Shown one piece after another: positions 26,629-35,672 of a stretch of 56,389 nucleotides of DNA. The position numbers were made by a program, and so were the translations under genes. Under the pieces are notes generated by a model that was given only the letters and a program-made list of their open reading frames with translations, did no database searches and was not told where the DNA came from. The DNA is from Mycobacterium sp. (GTDB taxonomy: Bacteria > Actinomycetota > Actinomycetes > Mycobacteriales > Mycobacteriaceae): contig NZ_JAFBAR010000101.1 in assembly GCF_019247635.1 (NCBI RefSeq), positions 1 through 56,389 on the forward strand. The letters are read 5' to 3'. Positions within the stretch are counted from its first letter, which is position 1. Each line of letters starts with the position of its first letter.

Positions 26629-27382
26629 ATGTATCAGGAGTTTCGCCCCGATCGACGGTTGCTGCAGTTGGTGGAGTGCGGGTGGCGCGGTCGGCCACCG
26701 GGGTTGTCCGCGTGATACCCGACGGTCGTGTGGACCTGTTTGTCAAATCGCCGGGTGACGTGATGATCGCCGGTCCGCCACGACTTTCTATGACCTACAG
26801 GTGGCGAACGACGTGCTGGCTGGCTTGCGGTTACGGCCCGGCGCGGCGGCGGCCGTCCTGGGCCGGCCCGTCAGCGAGTTCACCGACCAACTGATCCCGG
26901 CGCACTCAACGTTCGGTGCGGCCGTCGAACGGGCGACCGAGAAGGCGCTCGCCGCAACGACTCCCGTTCAGCGCGTGCTGGCCCTGCAGAACCTGGTGCT
27001 CGACCGTCTCGCCGATCGCGAGCCATCGGTCGACGTCGCGGTCACCCGGGCGATCGGGATGCTGCAACGCCACCCCCTCCGGCAGGTGTCCGAGCTGGCC
27101 GCCGTGCTCGACCTCAGCGAACGACAACTGCGCCGCCGCTTTGCCGTCGCCGTCGGCTACGGCCCCAAACGGTTCGGACGGATCCTTCGCTTCCAACGCC
27201 TGTTGGACTTGACCCACCATCGCGGAGACCGCGCCTCATGGGCGGAGTTGGCCGTCGAGGCACGCTATACGGATCAACCGCACATGATCAATGAGTGCCG
27301 TGCGCTTGCGGGAACGTCCCCCGTCGGCTGCTTGCTGACCCAACAACCGCGAAAACTGTTGCCCTCGAATCCTTCCGGTTGA
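26629..27382 (+). pseudogene. AraC-family regulator, broken by two frameshifts
   Basis: Three consecutive frames together make one AraC-type protein. Frame 1, from ATG 26629, reads MYQEFRPDRRLLQLVECGW and stops soon after; the next frame continues with VRVIPDGRVDLFVKSPGDVMIAGP (26706-26780 region); the third, from about 26785, reads TTFYDLQVANDVLAGLRLRP and carries the HTH (VSELAAVLDLSERQLRRRF and QRLLDLTHHRGDRASWAELA). Both shifts are in the same direction. The 3' end runs into the SnoaL-like gene in another frame, so the natural C-terminus may also be lost. Inactive gene or assembly errors are the two explanations. Confidence 0.8.
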
Positions 27383-27768
27383 TCGAAACGGGTGATGTGC
27401 AGCTCGCCGAACGAATCATCGCGCCCGACTACGTGAATGAGGAAGCCGGGGACGATCCCGAAGACGTCCAACGGCAGCTTCCCGGGCCGGCGGGATTCCT
27501 GGCGGCCAGCCAATGGCTCCGGGACGCATTCTCCCACCTGAGTTTTGAACTGCAGGAGAGCGCTGTCGAAGATCACGTTGTGATGGTCGCCGCGATCATG
27601 ACCGGCGAACACACCGGACAGTTCAACGGGATTCCCGCCACTGGCAGGCGAATCCACCATAAACAGGTGCACATCTTCTCCGTCGCCGACGGCCGCATCG
27701 CCCGGCACCGCGCGGTGCGTGACGACCTGGGTCTGTTGCTGCAACTCGGGTGGCGGCCGGGCGGCTAG
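27295..27768 (+). CDS. SnoaL-like/ester cyclase family protein
   Basis: The frame codes for up to 157 residues. From about residue 18 it follows the NTF2-like SnoaL pattern: TVALESFRLIETGDVQLAERI, then APDYVNEEA, a middle WLRDAFSHLSFELQESAVEDH and a C-terminal GRIHHKQVHIF-type strand and VADGRIARHRAVRDD. Members are small cyclases, isomerases or proteins of unknown activity. The start is uncertain because the first in-frame ATG (27295) lies inside the AraC pseudogene and has no ribosome site; the family normally has only 5-15 residues before the ESFRLI helix. A deletion may have removed the original start. Confidence 0.65.
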   Translation: MPCACGNVPRRLLADPTTAKTVALESFRLIETGDVQLAERIIAPDYVNEEAGDDPEDVQRQLPGPAGFLAASQWLRDAFSHLSFELQESAVEDHVVMVAAIMTGEHTGQFNGIPATGRRIHHKQVHIFSVADGRIARHRAVRDDLGLLLQLGWRPGG

Positions 27769-27820
27769 TGCGCTCCGGTCGTCTCTACCCTTCGCGGACC
27801 GAGGCGCGCGAATACCCGAG

Positions 27821-28114
27821 ATGCGCGAGAATATTCGCGTGGACGACTGGGCCGAGACCGACCTGGCGTGGGAACTGGCCGAGATCGCGAGCCTCCACCT
27901 TCCTGAGCGCGACCGCACCGTCGTGTACACCGCTATCGGCGCGGGCTATTCCTACACCGCGATCACCAAGCTGCTCGAGACAATTGACGGCGCGAACATG
28001 CCGGTACCCGCCGCGCTTGTCGAAAGGCTCGTCGACTGGCTGCGCGCGTACGCACACCACGACAGCGCAGCCTATCTGCGCGAGCTGCTGGACTCCATCA
28101 GGTCGGTGAGCTGA
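27821..28114 (+). CDS. Conserved hypothetical protein (97 aa)
   Basis: From the ATG at 27821 this gives a 97-residue, largely helical soluble protein (MRENIRVDDWAETDLAWELA, then DWLRAYAHHDSAAYLRELLD). A longer frame upstream overlaps the SnoaL-like gene and is unlikely. I do not recognise a family. It lies 53 bp after the SnoaL-like gene on the same strand. Confidence 0.6.
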   Translation: MRENIRVDDWAETDLAWELAEIASLHLPERDRTVVYTAIGAGYSYTAITKLLETIDGANMPVPAALVERLVDWLRAYAHHDSAAYLRELLDSIRSVS

Positions 28115-28137
28115 TCGAGGGCGTGCCCGCCTGCGCA

Positions 28138-28590
28138 TCAACTCCATTCGCGGGATGCTCGCGCGGGCGGTTCGCTCGTTTTGAGGAGTGGAAACCAGGG
28201 CGCTCCCCGTAGAGGGCGATAGTCGGCGACGGCGAATGCGGTTACAGCCGCTGAGATCAGCGCACAGTAAACGCCGGGCGCACGGGTGGCATGTTCGGGA
28301 AAATCGAAAATCAGCCAGGCCAACAGCAACATCGAAGTGGTGTTGAGCAAGTCGGTGGCGGCGATAACCGATAGATCAGGGCGGCCAGCACCGTAGTGCC
28401 CACCGGTGATCGCGGTGGCGATTCCGAACACGCCAGCGACCAGGAACAACGCGGCGGCCACCGTGTTGAACTCCCAACCGGTCTTTCGGACGCCCTGAAC
28501 GTCTGCCCACGGCAGGAAGACCGACGCTATCAACAGTGCGCCACCCAGGCCGACGATCAGCCGTTGGTATACGAGCGTTTTTGCAGCCAT
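28138..28590 (-). CDS. Four-helix membrane protein, target of adjacent TetR regulator
   Basis: 150 residues from the ATG at 28588-28590 with four hydrophobic helices (VGLGGALLIASVFLPW; AAALFLVAGVFGIATAITGG; LLNTTSMLLLAWLIF; CALISAAVTAFAVADY). The first extracytoplasmic loop has WADVQGVRKTGWE. I do not recognise a specific family. It is divergent from the TetR gene and the 90-bp space between them holds two matching operators, so it is probably the regulated target. An upstream in-frame start at 28665 would overlap those operators and is rejected. Confidence 0.75.
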   Translation of the reverse strand: MAAKTLVYQRLIVGLGGALLIASVFLPWADVQGVRKTGWEFNTVAAALFLVAGVFGIATAITGGHYGAGRPDLSVIAATDLLNTTSMLLLAWLIFDFPEHATRAPGVYCALISAAVTAFAVADYRPLRGAPWFPLLKTSEPPARASREWS

Positions 28591-28635
28591 GTCCGTCCTC
28601 CGGGTGATCGCGGCGGGCGGCCCGCCTCCGGTGTC

Positions 28636-28679
28636 ATAACAAGTGTTATTCCTTGTCCTGACCATAACGATGGTTATGG
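28636..28679. promoter_or_regulatory. Twin TetR-type operators (ATAAC-N4-GTTAT)
   Basis: ATAACAAGTGTTAT at 28636-28649 and CCATAACGATGGTTATGG at 28662-28679 share the core ATAAC-N4-GTTAT; core centres are 28 bp apart. The second ends 1 bp before the TetR start codon. This is the classic position for a TetR dimer repressing both itself and the divergent gene. Confidence 0.8.
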
Positions 28680-28680
28680 C

Positions 28681-29382
28681 ATGATGTCAATGATGACTTC
28701 GGCCGACACATTGAGCACGCGGGACCGCCTGGTGGCCGCCGCCTTGGCCGTGCTCGAGAGAGACGGGCCGGGGGCGATTCAAGCGCGAACACTGGCGGGT
28801 GAGATCGGCGCGTCCACGATGGCGGTGTACACGCACTTCGGCGGCATGCCCAAGCTGATCGAAGCGGTGATGCGGGAAGGGCTTGCGCGCTTCGCCGAGC
28901 ACACTCGCGGGGTGCCCCACACCGACGATCCGATGGCTGATCTCATCGCCGGCGGCCTGGCCTACGGCGAGTTCGCGATGAAAAACCCACAACTGTATCG
29001 GTTGCTGTTCGGCCTCACCGACCTTGGTGGAATCCCTAAGCCTTCAGCCGGGGCGGCCACCCCGTGGGATCTCGCCGAAGGAGTCGACGCATTGTCGGTG
29101 TTGGTCAGTGCGGTCGAGCGGGTCATCGAGGCCGGGCGGATCCGACCGCAGGAGCCGACCCCTGCGGCCACCCAGATCTTGAGTGCCACCCACGGATTCG
29201 TGCTGCTGGCGATGAGCGGATTCATCGACCCCCAAGGACTGCAAGGCGTGCTGCTCCCACTGGCGATCAACCTGATGGTCGGTCTTGGCGACTCACGCCG
29301 GCGTGCCGAACGCTCCCTGGCCGCCGCGCTCAACGCGCGCGCGGCTCAGGGGCAAAATGAATCACACCGTGGGGGCGGCTGA
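28681..29382 (+). CDS. TetR/AcrR family transcriptional regulator
   Basis: 233 residues from the first of three close ATGs (28681, 28690, 28693). N-terminal HTH at about residues 14-60 (TRDRLVAAALAVLERDG, ARTLAGEIGASTMAVYTHFGG) with the usual VYTHF ending, then a ligand domain with the pattern FAMKNPQLYRLLFGLTD. It is expected to repress the divergent membrane protein gene until a small molecule binds. The ligand is unknown. The two palindromes just upstream support autorepression. Confidence 0.92.
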   Translation: MMSMMTSADTLSTRDRLVAAALAVLERDGPGAIQARTLAGEIGASTMAVYTHFGGMPKLIEAVMREGLARFAEHTRGVPHTDDPMADLIAGGLAYGEFAMKNPQLYRLLFGLTDLGGIPKPSAGAATPWDLAEGVDALSVLVSAVERVIEAGRIRPQEPTPAATQILSATHGFVLLAMSGFIDPQGLQGVLLPLAINLMVGLGDSRRRAERSLAAALNARAAQGQNESHRGGG

Positions 29383-29469
29383 CTCGAGCGGCGATGCTCG
29401 GGACGGCCAGCACAGACATCTTGGGACCCCACGGCAAATCCTGACGGCACGGACCTAAGGTGTCTGAAA

Positions 29470-29973
29470 ATGAACGATGAGCGCACGCTGCTGCTGATGC
29501 GGCACGCGAAGTCTGACTACCCGCCGGGTGTCGTCGACCATGACCGCCCGTTGGCGCCCCGCGGACGTCGGGAGGCCGGACTGGCCGGAGACTGGCTGCG
29601 CGCCACTGTGCCCGTCGTTGACCGCGTGCTGTGCTCCACAGCGACGCGCACCCGACAGACCTTGGCGTGCAGCAAGATCGACGCGCCCGTGCAATTTATC
29701 GACCGGCTCTACGGAGCCAGCCCTGGGACGGTGATCGACGAGATCAACGGCGTCGCCAACGACACCGTCGGCACCCTGCTCGTCCTCGGGCACGAACCGA
29801 CTACGTCCGCGGTGGCGATCCTGCTTTCTGGCGAAGGCACCAACGCCGAAGCACTGGAACGAATTTCGATCAAGTTCCCGACGTCGGGGATCGCGGTGCT
29901 GCGCGTGCGGGGTGGCTGGGAACTCGTCGAGCCCGGCAGCGCCGCACTGACCGACTTTCACGTCCCCCGCTAG
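29470..29973 (+). CDS. SixA-type phosphohistidine phosphatase / histidine phosphatase family (Rv1276c-like)
   Basis: 167 residues. The catalytic RH motif is at residues 11-12 (LLLMRHAKSDYPPG); the second His is in VLGHEPTTSA, and Arg in STATRTRQTL contacts phosphate. These features and the HAKSD sequence place it with SixA-like phosphohistidine phosphatases rather than phosphoglycerate mutases. It probably dephosphorylates a phosphohistidine or small phosphorylated substrate in the cytosol. Synteny with Rv1276c beside lprC supports orthology. Confidence 0.9.
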   Translation: MNDERTLLLMRHAKSDYPPGVVDHDRPLAPRGRREAGLAGDWLRATVPVVDRVLCSTATRTRQTLACSKIDAPVQFIDRLYGASPGTVIDEINGVANDTVGTLLVLGHEPTTSAVAILLSGEGTNAEALERISIKFPTSGIAVLRVRGGWELVEPGSAALTDFHVPR

Positions 29974-29982
29974 ACGAGACCG

Positions 29983-30531
29983 TCACGAGTTGGTCGCGAG
30001 GGTCAGCTCCATGAGCTTGAGGGCCTGCGAACACGCGTCGATGCCCGGCGCCTGCGGGTTGACCCACCAGCCGACCACGCCGGCAGCGTCACTGGCGACA
30101 CCGCAGGCACCGTTGGGGTCGTCCGGGCGCATCAGAATCGAATTCACACCCTGGATGGTGCGTGATTCGACCTTGTAATTGAGGTATTCGGCCACTTTGC
30201 GCTCGTTGTTGAGGCTGCCCTGCTCGAACCAGAACCGGGTGATGTCGATCAGCCCGGCCGGGTTTTGTGCCTGCCACCGGCAGATGGCGCCGACGAAGGT
30301 GCTCTGGATGTCAAGCGGATCGGCACCCACGGTCTTGGCCAGGATGTCGGTGGTCAGCACCTCACATTCCTTGAGCAGGTTCGGATACTGCTGTTCGGAA
30401 TTGTTGTTGCGAGGGACGTTGCCGCCCGCTTTGACCGCCGTACCGCCTATCGACCTCGAACAACCGGTCGACACCATCAGCGCGGCGAGCACCAGCGCGA
30501 TAAGGCAACGCACACTTCGGTTTCCGGTCAT
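29983..30531 (-). CDS. lprC: Lipoprotein LprC (DUF3558)
   Basis: 182 residues from the ATG at 30529-30531, which overlaps the lprB stop by 4 bp; the longer frame from 30657 would sit inside lprB and is rejected. Lipoprotein signal with lipobox VSTGC at about residue 24, then a DUF3558 domain with cysteines in LLKECEVL, AICRWQ, GACGV and DACSQ. Expected on the outer face of the membrane; function unknown. By synteny this is Rv1275. Confidence 0.92.
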   Translation of the reverse strand: MTGNRSVRCLIALVLAALMVSTGCSRSIGGTAVKAGGNVPRNNNSEQQYPNLLKECEVLTTDILAKTVGADPLDIQSTFVGAICRWQAQNPAGLIDITRFWFEQGSLNNERKVAEYLNYKVESRTIQGVNSILMRPDDPNGACGVASDAAGVVGWWVNPQAPGIDACSQALKLMELTLATNS

Positions 30532-31091
30532 TTCGAGTTCGCAATCGACTGACGGGCCAGTTCCCTGGCTATGTCGCACGGCGCCGGGAAGGGCTTTTGG
30601 CTGAAGCTGATCGACCATTCGATGAAGTCGTCCTGGAACTGGATTCCGACTTCGCACAACGAGTCACCCAGGTTCGCCTCGTTGCCGACGGCGATGAAAC
30701 CACTGTGGCCGTCGATGTTGATGTCCTCCACGCTCGCGCGCGACAACTCCTCGGTCTTGCGTTCACGCCCGATGGGGCTGCCGCGGTACCACGAGAAAGA
30801 AAAGTGCGGGCCCAGGATACCGCCGCCCGCCAGCCATTGGCATCCGACGGAATTCTTGGCGGTGTTGATCAACCCCGTGACCTTGGTCAGGTCCGCGACC
30901 GCCTGGTCGCTGATGCCGCCGCACTGGGGGAACATCGGGCCGTGGTGGCCTTCCCCGCCCGCCGTCGGCGACGCCGTCGCTCCCGGTTTGTTGTCACCAC
31001 CATTGGAGCAACCAGCAACGGCCAGAATCAGAGCCGCCAGAGCCGCGACGACCGCCCGGCCCGGTGCCTTCACGTCACGCCGCACGGCCAC
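30528..31091 (-). CDS. lprB: Lipoprotein LprB (DUF3558)
   Basis: 187 residues with a basic N-terminus, hydrophobic core (VVAALAALILAVAGC) and lipobox AVAGC at about residue 28; a Gly/Thr/Pro linker; and a DUF3558 domain with FPQCGGIS, VGCQWL, SLCEVG and APCDIA cysteines. It is probably paired with LprC, as the two genes overlap by 4 bp and share the domain. It corresponds to Rv1274 (185 residues). Divergent from the ABC exporter genes across 145 bp. Confidence 0.93.
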   Translation of the reverse strand: MAVRRDVKAPGRAVVAALAALILAVAGCSNGGDNKPGATASPTAGGEGHHGPMFPQCGGISDQAVADLTKVTGLINTAKNSVGCQWLAGGGILGPHFSFSWYRGSPIGRERKTEELSRASVEDINIDGHSGFIAVGNEANLGDSLCEVGIQFQDDFIEWSISFSQKPFPAPCDIARELARQSIANSK

Positions 31092-31236
31092 CTCGTCTAC
31101 TGCTGGTCACAGATGCACTCTAGCGGCAGCCCACCGGGTCAACCACCGACACACGACCTGATCAGGCATTTCAGCGCCCCCGGCGAAGCCCGTGCCGACT
31201 CCGGGCCCGCAGGCGGTGGTGTGCGACAGTTACCCA

Positions 31237-32985
31237 ATGCTCCTGGCAATCCTGCGCCAGTACATTCGGCCGTATCGTCGGTTCGTCGCGGTGCTCATGC
31301 TCCTGCAGCTGACCAGCACCCTGGCGTCGCTGTACCTTCCGACGGTCAACGCCACGATCATCGACGACGGTGTCTCCAAAGGCGACACCGCGACCATCCT
31401 CCGCCTCGGCGTGTTGATGCTGGGAGTCAGCGGGCTGCAGGTGGCGTGCGCGGTCGGGGCGATCTACGTCGGCTCGCGGATCGGCACCGGCTTCGGCCGT
31501 GACCTGCGCGGGGCGGTGTTCGAACATGTCATCACGTTCTCCGAGCAAGAGACGGCCCGATTCGGCGCGGCGACCTTGATGACCCGCAGCACCAACGACG
31601 TCCGCCAGATCGTGTTCCTGGTGCAGACGACGGCCACCGTGCTGGTGACAGCGCCCATCATGTGCATCGGCGGAATCGTCATGGCCATCCACCAGGAGGC
31701 CGCGCTGACCTGGCTGCTGTTGATCTGTGTGCCGGTCCTGGTGGTGACCAATTACTGGGTCATTTCGCACATGCTGCCGCTGTTCCGCGCCATGCAAAGC
31801 ATGATCGACGCCGTCAATCGCGTGATGCGCGACCAACTTTCCGGCGTGCGGGTGGTCCGGGCGTTCACCCGGGAAGGCTTCGAGCGGGACCGGTTCGCGC
31901 GGGCCAACGTCGACCTGTCCAATACCGCGCTGCAAGCCGGTAATTGGCAAGCCCTGATGCCACCGGCGACCACGCTGATCGTCAACGTGTCCAGCGTCGC
32001 GCTGATCTGGTTCGGAGGGCTACGCATCGACCACGGCCAGATGCAGGTCGGCTCGCTGACCGCTTTCCTGTCCTACTTCGGACAGATCCTGATGGCGGTG
32101 ATGATGGCGACGATGACCCTGATGGTGCTGCCGCGGGCGTCGGTCTGCGCCGGGCGGATCAACGAGGTACTGTCCACGCACCCCGCCGTGCAGAGCCCGG
32201 CCAACCCGGTGTTTCCGCCCGCCGGCATCACCGGCGTAGTTCGCCTGGAAGACGTGGCGTTCAAGTATCCCGGCGCGGATCGCCCAGTGCTAGAGGACAT
32301 TTCGTTCACTGCGTTGCCCGGCACCAGCACCGCGATCGTCGGCAGCACCGGCTCGGGCAAGTCGACGCTGGTATCGCTGATCTGCCGGCTCTACGACGCC
32401 ACGGCCGGCGCCGTCCTGGTCGACGGCATCGACGTTCGCGATTACCAGACCGAACGGCTCTGGTCGGCGATCGGGCTGGTGCCGCAGCGCGGCTACCTGT
32501 TCTCCGGCACCGTCGCCGACAATCTGCGGTACGGCGTGAGCCCGGACCAAGAAGTGACCGACGAGGACATGTGGGACGCGTTGCGGGTGGCCGCCGCCGA
32601 CGACTTCGTGGGCCCGCACGGTTTGCAGATGGGTGTGGCCCAGGGCGGAATCAACTTTTCCGGCGGGCAACGTCAGCGGTTGGCGATCGCCCGAGCCGTC
32701 ATCTCCCGCCCGGCGATCTACCTGTTCGACGACGCGTTCTCCGCGCTGGACGTGCACACCGACGCGCGGGTCCGCGCGGCACTGCGGCAGGAGTCCGGAG
32801 GTTCGACAGTTATCGTTGTAACACAACGGATTTCGACCGCATGCCAGGCCGATCAGGTGATCGTGGTCGACAACGGGAAGATCGTCGGTGTGGGCAGCCA
32901 CGAATCACTGCTGACGGACTGCGCCACCTATGCGGAGTTCGCCGCCTCGCAGTCGGTGGCCGCCGAAGTCGGCGGCGCGCAGTGA
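31237..32985 (+). CDS. ABC exporter half, permease-ATPase (Rv1273c-like)
   Basis: 582 residues, equal to Rv1273c, from the ATG at 31237; a frame start 45 bp upstream is not family-like. Six membrane helices in residues 1-310 ([16 protein letters not shown] and so on), then an ATPase domain: Walker [10 protein letters not shown] (about 364-372), Q-loop [10 protein letters not shown], signature FSGGQRQR, Walker [14 protein letters not shown]. The residue after Walker B is Asp rather than Glu (FDDAF), typical of a catalytically weak half in a heterodimeric exporter. It works with the next gene, whose start overlaps its stop. Substrate unknown. Confidence 0.94.
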   Translation: MLLAILRQYIRPYRRFVAVLMLLQLTSTLASLYLPTVNATIIDDGVSKGDTATILRLGVLMLGVSGLQVACAVGAIYVGSRIGTGFGRDLRGAVFEHVITFSEQETARFGAATLMTRSTNDVRQIVFLVQTTATVLVTAPIMCIGGIVMAIHQEAALTWLLLICVPVLVVTNYWVISHMLPLFRAMQSMIDAVNRVMRDQLSGVRVVRAFTREGFERDRFARANVDLSNTALQAGNWQALMPPATTLIVNVSSVALIWFGGLRIDHGQMQVGSLTAFLSYFGQILMAVMMATMTLMVLPRASVCAGRINEVLSTHPAVQSPANPVFPPAGITGVVRLEDVAFKYPGADRPVLEDISFTALPGTSTAIVGSTGSGKSTLVSLICRLYDATAGAVLVDGIDVRDYQTERLWSAIGLVPQRGYLFSGTVADNLRYGVSPDQEVTDEDMWDALRVAAADDFVGPHGLQMGVAQGGINFSGGQRQRLAIARAVISRPAIYLFDDAFSALDVHTDARVRAALRQESGGSTVIVVTQRISTACQADQVIVVDNGKIVGVGSHESLLTDCATYAEFAASQSVAAEVGGAQ

Positions 32986-34901
32986 CTGTGACCATGAGCG
33001 TGCGGCCACGCGGCGCGGCGCCACCGCCAGCCGCGATGCGGGCGCGCGATTTCTGGGGTTCGGCGACGCGGCTGGTGAAGTGCCTTGCGCCGCAACGGGG
33101 ACCGAGCCTGGCGGTGATGACGCTCGGCATCACGGGCACCGCGATCGGGGTCATCGTTCCGCGAGTCCTGGGCCACGCCACCGATCTGCTGTTCAACGGC
33201 GTGATCGGACGACGGCTGCCGGCCGGCATCACCAAGGCGCAGGCCGTCGCCGCGGCCCGGGCGCGTGGTGAGGGCACCTTCGCCGACCTGCTGTCCCGGA
33301 TGAACGTGGTGCCCGGCCAAGGTGTGGACTTCGGCGCGGTGGCCCGCACGCTGATGCTGGCCGTGACGCTGTATCTGGTTGCCGCGCTGTTGATGTGGAC
33401 CCAGGCGCGGTTGTTGAACGTCACCGTCCAGAGGACGATGATCACGCTGCGTTCCGACGTGGAGGACAAGGTGCACCGGCTGCCGCTGTCCTTCTTCGAC
33501 GCGCGCCAGCGCGGCGAGCTGCTGAGCCGGGTCACCAATGACATCGACAACCTGCAGTCGTCGCTGTCGCTGACGATCAGCCAGTTGGTGACCTCGATCC
33601 TGAGTGTGATTGCGGTCCTGGCGATGATGGTGTCGATCTCACCGCTACTCGCGCTGATCACCTTGCTGACGGTGCCGTTGTCGCTGCTGGCCACCCGCGC
33701 CGTCACCCGACGTTCCCAGCGGCTGTTCATGGCCCACTGGACCAGCACGGGGCGGCTCAACGCCCACATCGAAGAGACCTATAGCGGGTTCACACTGGTC
33801 AAGACCTTCGGCCACCAGGCCGCGGCCAGAGAACAGTTCCGCAGGCTCAACGACGACGTGTACCGGGCCAGCTTCGGCTCTCAGTTCATCTCGGGCCTGG
33901 TGCAACCGGCCACCATGTTCATCGGCAACCTTGGCTACATCGCGGTGGCGGTGGTGGGCGGCGTGCAAGTGGCGACCGGACAGATCACGCTCGGCAGCAT
34001 CCAGGCGTTCATTCAGTATGTGCGGCAATTCAATACGCCGATGTCGCAGGTTGCCATGATCTACAACACGCTGCAGTCCGGGGTGGCCAGCGCCGAGCGG
34101 GTGTTCGAATTGCTCGACGAGCCCGAGCAAGCACCCGACCCCTCGTCGCCACTGCCCGGCAGCGAGGGCCCACGCCCAACGGGCCGTGTCGAATTCCAGC
34201 ACGTCAACTTCGCCTACTACCCGGGCCACCCGGTGATCCACGACCTGTCGCTGGTGGCCGAACCGGGCAGCACCGTCGCGATCGTCGGACCGACCGGAGC
34301 GGGCAAGACCACGCTGGTGAACCTGCTGATGCGGTTCTACGAGGTCGATTCCGGACGAATCCTGATCGACGGCGTCGACATCGCCTCGGTGAGCAGGCAA
34401 TCGCTGCGATCACGCATCGGCATGGTGCTGCAAGACGTCTGGCTCTTCGACGGAACGATCGCCGAGAACATCGCCTACGGCCGGCCCGACGCCACCGAGG
34501 ACGAGATCACCGAAGCGGCTCGGGCCGCCTACGTCGACCGGTTCGTCCATACCCTGCCGGCTGGCTACCAGACACGGATCAGCGGCGACGGCGGCAACCT
34601 GAGCGCCGGCGAGAAACAGCTCGTCACGATCGCCCGCGCCTTCCTGGCTCGCCCGCAGTTGTTGATCCTCGACGAGGCGACGAGTTCCGTGGACACCCGC
34701 ACCGAGGTGCTCATCCAACGGGCTATGGGTGAGCTTCGCCGCGATCGAACGAGTTTTATTATCGCCCACCGGCTTTCGACGATTCGCGGAGCCGACCGCA
34801 TCCTGGTGGTGGAGGCCGGCAGGATCGTGGAGCAGGGCAATCACGCCGACCTGCTGGCCCGCCGCGGCGCGTACTACGCGATGACGCAGGCGTCGACGTA
34901 A
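32982..34901 (+). CDS. ABC exporter half, permease-ATPase (Rv1272c-like)
   Basis: 639 residues from the GTG at 32982 (GTGA overlap with the previous stop); GTG 32988 and ATG 32994 are alternatives. Six membrane helices with an extra loop after helix 1 (about residues 65-120) and an ATPase domain: Walker [10 protein letters not shown] (about 437-445), signature LSAGEKQL and Walker [13 protein letters not shown] with the catalytic Glu. The partner has the degenerate site, so this half supplies hydrolysis in the heterodimer. Signature LSAGE is a slight variant of LSGGQ. Confidence 0.94.
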   Translation: MTVTMSVRPRGAAPPPAAMRARDFWGSATRLVKCLAPQRGPSLAVMTLGITGTAIGVIVPRVLGHATDLLFNGVIGRRLPAGITKAQAVAAARARGEGTFADLLSRMNVVPGQGVDFGAVARTLMLAVTLYLVAALLMWTQARLLNVTVQRTMITLRSDVEDKVHRLPLSFFDARQRGELLSRVTNDIDNLQSSLSLTISQLVTSILSVIAVLAMMVSISPLLALITLLTVPLSLLATRAVTRRSQRLFMAHWTSTGRLNAHIEETYSGFTLVKTFGHQAAAREQFRRLNDDVYRASFGSQFISGLVQPATMFIGNLGYIAVAVVGGVQVATGQITLGSIQAFIQYVRQFNTPMSQVAMIYNTLQSGVASAERVFELLDEPEQAPDPSSPLPGSEGPRPTGRVEFQHVNFAYYPGHPVIHDLSLVAEPGSTVAIVGPTGAGKTTLVNLLMRFYEVDSGRILIDGVDIASVSRQSLRSRIGMVLQDVWLFDGTIAENIAYGRPDATEDEITEAARAAYVDRFVHTLPAGYQTRISGDGGNLSAGEKQLVTIARAFLARPQLLILDEATSSVDTRTEVLIQRAMGELRRDRTSFIIAHRLSTIRGADRILVVEAGRIVEQGNHADLLARRGAYYAMTQAST

Positions 34902-35043
34902 CCCGCATCAACTCCGAGGCGGGTCGCGCCGTTATCGAGGCGGCTCCAAGAAGTTCTCAAGAAGTCTTTGAGGATCCATCAAGGGCCTGCACGAATTCTG
35001 AACTGATCCAGGGCTGGACCCCCACAACGAAGGATCGGAAAGC

Positions 35044-35364
35044 ATGTCTGCACACCGCCTCATGTCAGCCGTCGCCGCCGCCGGCGTCGTCCTCGCGGTC
35101 GCAACGGCCGGCAGTGCCTCGGCCAGCACCGCCGACGACGCATTCATCGCGCAGATGAAGGCGGTGGGTATCTCGTTCTCCTCGCCTCAGGAGGCGGCCC
35201 GCGAAGGTAACCAGGTGTGCCAGGAACTGGCCGCCGGCAAGACCGGCAGCCAAATCGCCGATGAGGTGGTCAGCCAGACGGACCTGACCTCCAAGCAGGC
35301 GGCCGTCTTCGTCGACGACGCGACCAGGATTTACTGCCCGCAGTACGCCACCGAGTCCGCCTGA
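35044..35364 (+). CDS. Secreted DUF732 protein (Rv1271c-like)
   Basis: 106 residues: signal peptide with cleavage after GSASAS (about residue 28), then the DUF732 pattern TADDAFIAQMKAVGISFSSP, two conserved cysteines (NQVCQEL and IYCPQY) and the terminal YCPQYA. DUF732 proteins are small secreted proteins abundant in mycobacteria, with no known activity. The ATG has a GGAAAGC-type ribosome site. Position beside the exporter matches Rv1271c. lprA, which I expect next in M. tuberculosis, is absent here. Confidence 0.93.
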   Translation: MSAHRLMSAVAAAGVVLAVATAGSASASTADDAFIAQMKAVGISFSSPQEAAREGNQVCQELAAGKTGSQIADEVVSQTDLTSKQAAVFVDDATRIYCPQYATESA

Positions 35365-35405
35365 GCCGGCGATGGGCGATCCGGCCCATCCGGCGAAACT
35401 GCGTC

Positions 35406-35471
35406 CAGGGCGCAAGAACCCGTCGAAAACACGCCCTGCGCGCAGGCTCGATGCCACGGACGCAGACTCGA
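35406..35471. repeat. Intergenic repeat related to the oppD-oppA element
   Basis: CAGGGCG (35406-35412) pairs with CGCCCTG (35432-35438); then CGCAGGCTCGATGCCA (35441-35456) and CGCAGACTCGA (35461-35471) repeat the half-sites found inverted at 18059-18089. It lies in the 308-bp gap 35365-35672, whose remaining part is the duplicated promoter block. Confidence 0.65.
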
Positions 35472-35577
35472 TCGCGCGGCGGACAACCATCAGGCTGCGT
35501 AGCCGAAACTGGTTTGTCGTCCGAACCCATGGGGCCCTGCAGCCGACCCGCGCGACGGCTGTGATCGCGCTAAGTCT

Positions 35578-35672
35578 CTCCAAGGATTCGTAAAGATAAC
35601 GATTAGGGCAACGTCGGAACCTTTTCTCAACAAGCCACACCGCCACCGAGCGGAACGAGAAAAGGGACCACA
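35578..35672 (+). promoter_or_regulatory. Conserved upstream block, copy 1
   Basis: About 95 bp before the first C39-like gene are nearly identical to 36489-36584: shared landmarks are CTCCAAGGATTCG, GATAACGATTAGG, CAACGTCGGAACCTTT and CTCAACAAGCCA, then a purine-rich ribosome site (AAAAGGGA). GGAACC resembles the -35 of ECF sigma-factor promoters, but no specific sigma factor can be named. Confidence 0.7.

Noticed and set aside
29983..30657. Longer lprC start at 30657
   Set aside because: The extension lies inside lprB and would hide the lipoprotein signal; the ATGA overlap start is better.
32982..34901. Exporter pair considered as a siderophore transporter of IrtAB type
   Set aside because: No siderophore-interacting domain is present and the layout matches Rv1273c/Rv1272c.
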